Assembly (NCBI RefSeq): GCF_001644195.2
Contig: NZ_LWBL02000008.1
Span: 39,315-103,314 of the forward strand
Direction: 5' to 3'
Source: Bacillus marinisedimentorum
GTDB lineage: Bacteria > Bacillota > Bacilli > Bacillales > Bacillaceae_O
Length of the DNA: 64,000 nucleotides
The translations under genes and the position numbers were made by a program. This document shows positions 61,295 to 64,000 of the stretch, piece after piece (position 1 is the stretch's first letter; each line of letters starts with the position of its first letter). The notes under the pieces were generated by a model, which was not told the origin of the DNA, searched no databases, and worked only from the letters and a program-made list of their open reading frames with translations.

Positions 61295-63208
61295 ATGAAA
61301 TTAATTATTTCACTAGTGAGCAGCATTTTTTTATCGACATTGCTGTTGTTAAATCAGTCATTTGCTAATGGTTTTTTTATAAAAGATCCTCGACTTGAAT
61401 TGGCTGTTCAAGATAGTTTTGGAGAAACAAATTCTGAAAACCTTACAAAAGAGACCCTAAATACAATATCTCAGTTTGATGGAAGCTGGTATGATATCAC
61501 AGATCTATCAGGAATAGAAAATGCCAGTCAGATAAATCACTTATACTTAACGGGAAATCAGATTAATGATATTGCTCTTCTTACTGGTTTGGAACATCTA
61601 GAAACGTTAGATTTGTCAAATAACAATATTTCCGATCTAAGTCCACTAGATGCTTTGCAAAACATATCCTTTCTTAGGCTTGATTCAAATGCTATAGCAG
61701 ATATCAGCCCGCTGAGTGATTTAGAGTTCTATGGTGAACATACAGAACTTCTAATTGATCATAATAACATAAATGACTTGTCACCTCTCCTTTCAATTAA
61801 ATTCAGTGAAATTAACTCAGAATTCCTTTTGGATATTTCTTTTAACAATATAAGTGAAGTCAGTAGTCTCCAAAACCTTTCAAATACTAAAGTGTTAGAG
61901 GCATCCAACAATAAAATCAGCAATATAAACGGACTTGAGAACCTTGCTGATTTACAGTATTTAAACCTCAGCCATAACCAGATTGATAATCTATCGAGTT
62001 TAAGTATACTTAACAATTTAAGAGACATTAATTTAAGTAATAATATCTTAACAACTATAACAGGCTTGAACTTTTACAAAGGCCGAAACTATTATCTGGA
62101 TTTGAGCAATAACAATATTAACGATATTAGTAACCTAGTAAATGTCACTAGTGGATATATAGATTTAAGAAACAATAAAATAACAACTATATCTTCCCTA
62201 AAAAATTTTCGAAAAGGTACCGTATTACTTAACGGAAACCCTCTATTGTCGCAATCTACAGAAATAATTGAGATGCTGAAAAGCTGGGGAGTAAATATAT
62301 TGCATGATCCGATAGCAGCCCCGGAAGCAAGTTCTGAAAGAATCTTCGGCTCAGGAAGATATCAGACAGCGGCAGAAATATCTCAGCAAGGCTGGGATAA
62401 TTCCCAAACAGTTGTAATTGCAAGAGGAGACTCATTCCCTGATGCACTTGCAGGTACTCCACTGGCTCATTCGCTTCACGCTCCAATATTATTGACAGAA
62501 CAGTCCAAACTAAGTACCGCCACTAAAAACGAAATAGTACGTCTCGGCGCCACAAAGGCCATCATATTGGGAGGAAAGAATGCTATTACTCAACAAGTTG
62601 AAATTGATCTTCAAAATATTAACGTAAAAAATATAGAAAGAATAGCAGGAAATGGCAGATTCGAAACAGCAAGAAAAATAGCTGGACGTGTCAACCAAAA
62701 CCCTGAGAAAGCTGTTATTGTTTATGGCTACAATTTCCCGGATGCTCTCGCCATAGCATCTTATGCTGCCCAAAATGGGTATCCAATATTGTTAACAGAT
62801 AAAGATAAACTCCCCTACCATACAAAGGAAGCACTAAAAGGTGTAGAAAGTACTATAGCGGTAGGAGGAGAAACTGTAATCAACAGCAGTGTCTTTGAGC
62901 AACTTGAAAATCCTTTAAGAATTAATGGAACGAATCGTTACGAAACAGCTGCAAAAGTTATAACAAAACTCAAGTTATTTCCTGACAGTGTTTTCATCGC
63001 GAACGGTAAGGGATTTGCAGACGCACTGGCTGGATCTGTATTAGCAGCCAGGAGACAAAGTTCTTTATTACTCGTAGAGTCAGATAAAGTTCCCAAAGAA
63101 ACTGTGAAGATTTTTAATGATTATCAAATTTACCATCACACTGTGCTGGGAGGAAAAGCAGTTGTTGAGGATTCAGTCATAAATACATTGCTGTCCATAA
63201 ATAATTAA
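61295..63208 (+). CDS. Secreted leucine-rich-repeat protein with three CWB2 domains
   Basis: 637 residues. Signal peptide of about 25 residues, then about ten internalin-type LRR units of 20-22 residues (LETLDLSNNNISDLSPLDAL, LQYLNLSHNQIDNLSSLSIL) over about 55-340. Three cell-wall-binding-2 repeats follow, each starting (E/L)RI-x-G-x-x-R-(Y/F)-(E/Q)-TA (about 350, 445, 540) and containing DALA. CWB2 domains hold surface proteins to anionic wall polymers. The LRR could bind a protein or polymer ligand. The start at 61295 has GGAAAGGGAAAG upstream; an earlier in-frame codon is poorer. No sortase motif is present. Confidence 0.9.
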   Translation: MKLIISLVSSIFLSTLLLLNQSFANGFFIKDPRLELAVQDSFGETNSENLTKETLNTISQFDGSWYDITDLSGIENASQINHLYLTGNQINDIALLTGLEHLETLDLSNNNISDLSPLDALQNISFLRLDSNAIADISPLSDLEFYGEHTELLIDHNNINDLSPLLSIKFSEINSEFLLDISFNNISEVSSLQNLSNTKVLEASNNKISNINGLENLADLQYLNLSHNQIDNLSSLSILNNLRDINLSNNILTTITGLNFYKGRNYYLDLSNNNINDISNLVNVTSGYIDLRNNKITTISSLKNFRKGTVLLNGNPLLSQSTEIIEMLKSWGVNILHDPIAAPEASSERIFGSGRYQTAAEISQQGWDNSQTVVIARGDSFPDALAGTPLAHSLHAPILLTEQSKLSTATKNEIVRLGATKAIILGGKNAITQQVEIDLQNINVKNIERIAGNGRFETARKIAGRVNQNPEKAVIVYGYNFPDALAIASYAAQNGYPILLTDKDKLPYHTKEALKGVESTIAVGGETVINSSVFEQLENPLRINGTNRYETAAKVITKLKLFPDSVFIANGKGFADALAGSVLAARRQSSLLLVESDKVPKETVKIFNDYQIYHHTVLGGKAVVEDSVINTLLSINN

Positions 63209-63237
63209 AATCATAGTTACAAGCGGGGGAATAATAC

Positions 63238-63996
63238 GTGCATTTGTTTAAAAAAGTAACGCTGGCTGTCATTTTTGTATTTTCTTTATATCTAATTATT
63301 GAGGAAGACTTGCATGCTGTTTCTTCTTCCAATAACATTGCCTTCTTTTATGTTTCCCATCAAGATGATGAGCTTCTTACAATGGGGAATGCTATAGTAG
63401 ACCACCTTCATAACGGTTTCGATGTTCACGTAGTATTACTAACCGACGGAGCAGCTTCTACCTCTATAAAAACAGTTAATGATAAACTGAATGAAGAGTC
63501 ATATAACTCCATTACAGTGGAACAGTTTTCAAAAGCGCGAAATAGAGAGTTTCTTCGATCAGCCTCAGCACTTGGTGTGAAAAGGAAAAATATTCATTTT
63601 GAAAACCTTCGTGATGGAAAAACAACAACTGATCAAATTAATAAAATTATGAGAAGATACAGCGCTCTTTATCCAAATGCAAGGCATAACTCATTCAGTT
63701 ATCATGACGATCACAGGGATCATCAAAACTCTGGCTTATCCCTTTTAAACCTATATAATCATGGTTTCATTAATAATGTTTTATTTTATATTCAGAATCG
63801 AGAAATGAGTCAAATAGATGGCCAATATGATTATTATGGACATGAATATGACCCTTTTATTCAACAAGCCATTCATGCATACTCAGAATGGAATCCAGCC
63901 AGGTACAAATATGCTATTGGAAGGACATCAGTAAGTTATGACTTTGAATTACTGCTAAATGACCCAAGGAGTAAATACCATCTACCAAATCAATAA
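63238..63996 (+). CDS. Secreted PIG-L family deacetylase
   Basis: 252 residues. A hydrophobic N-terminal segment (about 7-24) suggests export or a signal anchor. The metal-binding motif is HQDDE (about 41-45) and the second is HDDHRDHQ (about 158-165), both characteristic of the LmbE/PIG-L N-acetylglucosamine deacetylase family. GTG start at 63238 with GCGGGGG upstream. Its place after tagO and a CWB2 protein suggests action on a surface glycan, which is inference. Confidence 0.9.
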   Translation: MHLFKKVTLAVIFVFSLYLIIEEDLHAVSSSNNIAFFYVSHQDDELLTMGNAIVDHLHNGFDVHVVLLTDGAASTSIKTVNDKLNEESYNSITVEQFSKARNREFLRSASALGVKRKNIHFENLRDGKTTTDQINKIMRRYSALYPNARHNSFSYHDDHRDHQNSGLSLLNLYNHGFINNVLFYIQNREMSQIDGQYDYYGHEYDPFIQQAIHAYSEWNPARYKYAIGRTSVSYDFELLLNDPRSKYHLPNQ

Positions 63997-64000
63997 CAAC

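Overview
The window reads as chromosome of a motile, competence-gene-carrying, Gram-positive endospore-former relative (Bacillaceae). Evidence: strong Bacillus-type Shine-Dalgarno sequences, TTG and GTG starts, a prfB +1 frameshift site, SigD-type flagellar promoters, and a gene order that follows the Bacillus subtilis yvl-uvrBA-minJ-ctpB-ftsXE-cccB-prfB-secA-hpf-fliTSD-flaG and hag-csrA-fliW-yviE-flgLKNM-yvyF-comF-degV-degU-degS-yvyE-tagU-tagO blocks. There are no tRNA or rRNA genes, no complete insertion sequence and no CRISPR array.

Layout. 1-9000 (mostly minus strand): end of a lipoprotein gene, the yvlBCD envelope-stress-like operon, a pyrroline-5-carboxylate reductase, and uvrBA with a LexA-type box. 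9200-9650: a MITE-like element bounded by inverted repeats. 9650-24400 (minus): an SH3 lipoprotein, minJ, ctpB, an M23 murein hydrolase next to ftsEX, cccB, a YitT protein, prfB, secA, hpf and a cold-shock gene. 24500-27900 (minus): fliT, fliS, fliD, flaG. 28100-38800 (plus): a sigma-54 activator, an amino-acid permease, then leucine dehydrogenase, phosphotransbutyrylase, a MinD-like ATPase, a four-subunit ferredoxin-dependent 2-oxoacid oxidoreductase (VOR type) and butyrate kinase. Both the permease and the catabolic operon have sequences matching -24/-12 promoters. This is a bkd-type branched-chain amino-acid operon in which the lipoamide-dependent dehydrogenase complex has been replaced by a ferredoxin enzyme.

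39000-41900 (minus, AT-rich) is an accessory island: a 528-residue protein made of five repeats plus a PD-(D/E)XK-like end under a LexA-like palindrome, an MBL-fold hydrolase broken by one in-frame TGA inside its metal-binding motif, and an unknown small protein. 41980-44074 is the flagellin gene hag, interrupted by two group I introns (about 280 and 357 nt). Its leader has a SigD promoter and a CsrA-binding hairpin. 44200-52400 (minus) holds csrA, fliW, the flagellar hook-junction genes, flgM, comFC/comFA and degV. 52600-56900: a LytF-like five-LysM endopeptidase with a SigD-like promoter, then degU and degS, which are unusually separated. 57100-64000 (plus): yvyE, a LytR-CpsA-Psr ligase, a glycosyltransferase, tagO, a secreted leucine-rich-repeat/CWB2 protein and a PIG-L deacetylase, i.e. 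envelope polymer genes.

Intergenic regions carry at least four dispersed repeat families. The most striking results are the doubly intron-split flagellin gene, the repeat-modular nuclease-like gene beside it, the UGA-interrupted MBL gene, and the ferredoxin-dependent bkd variant.
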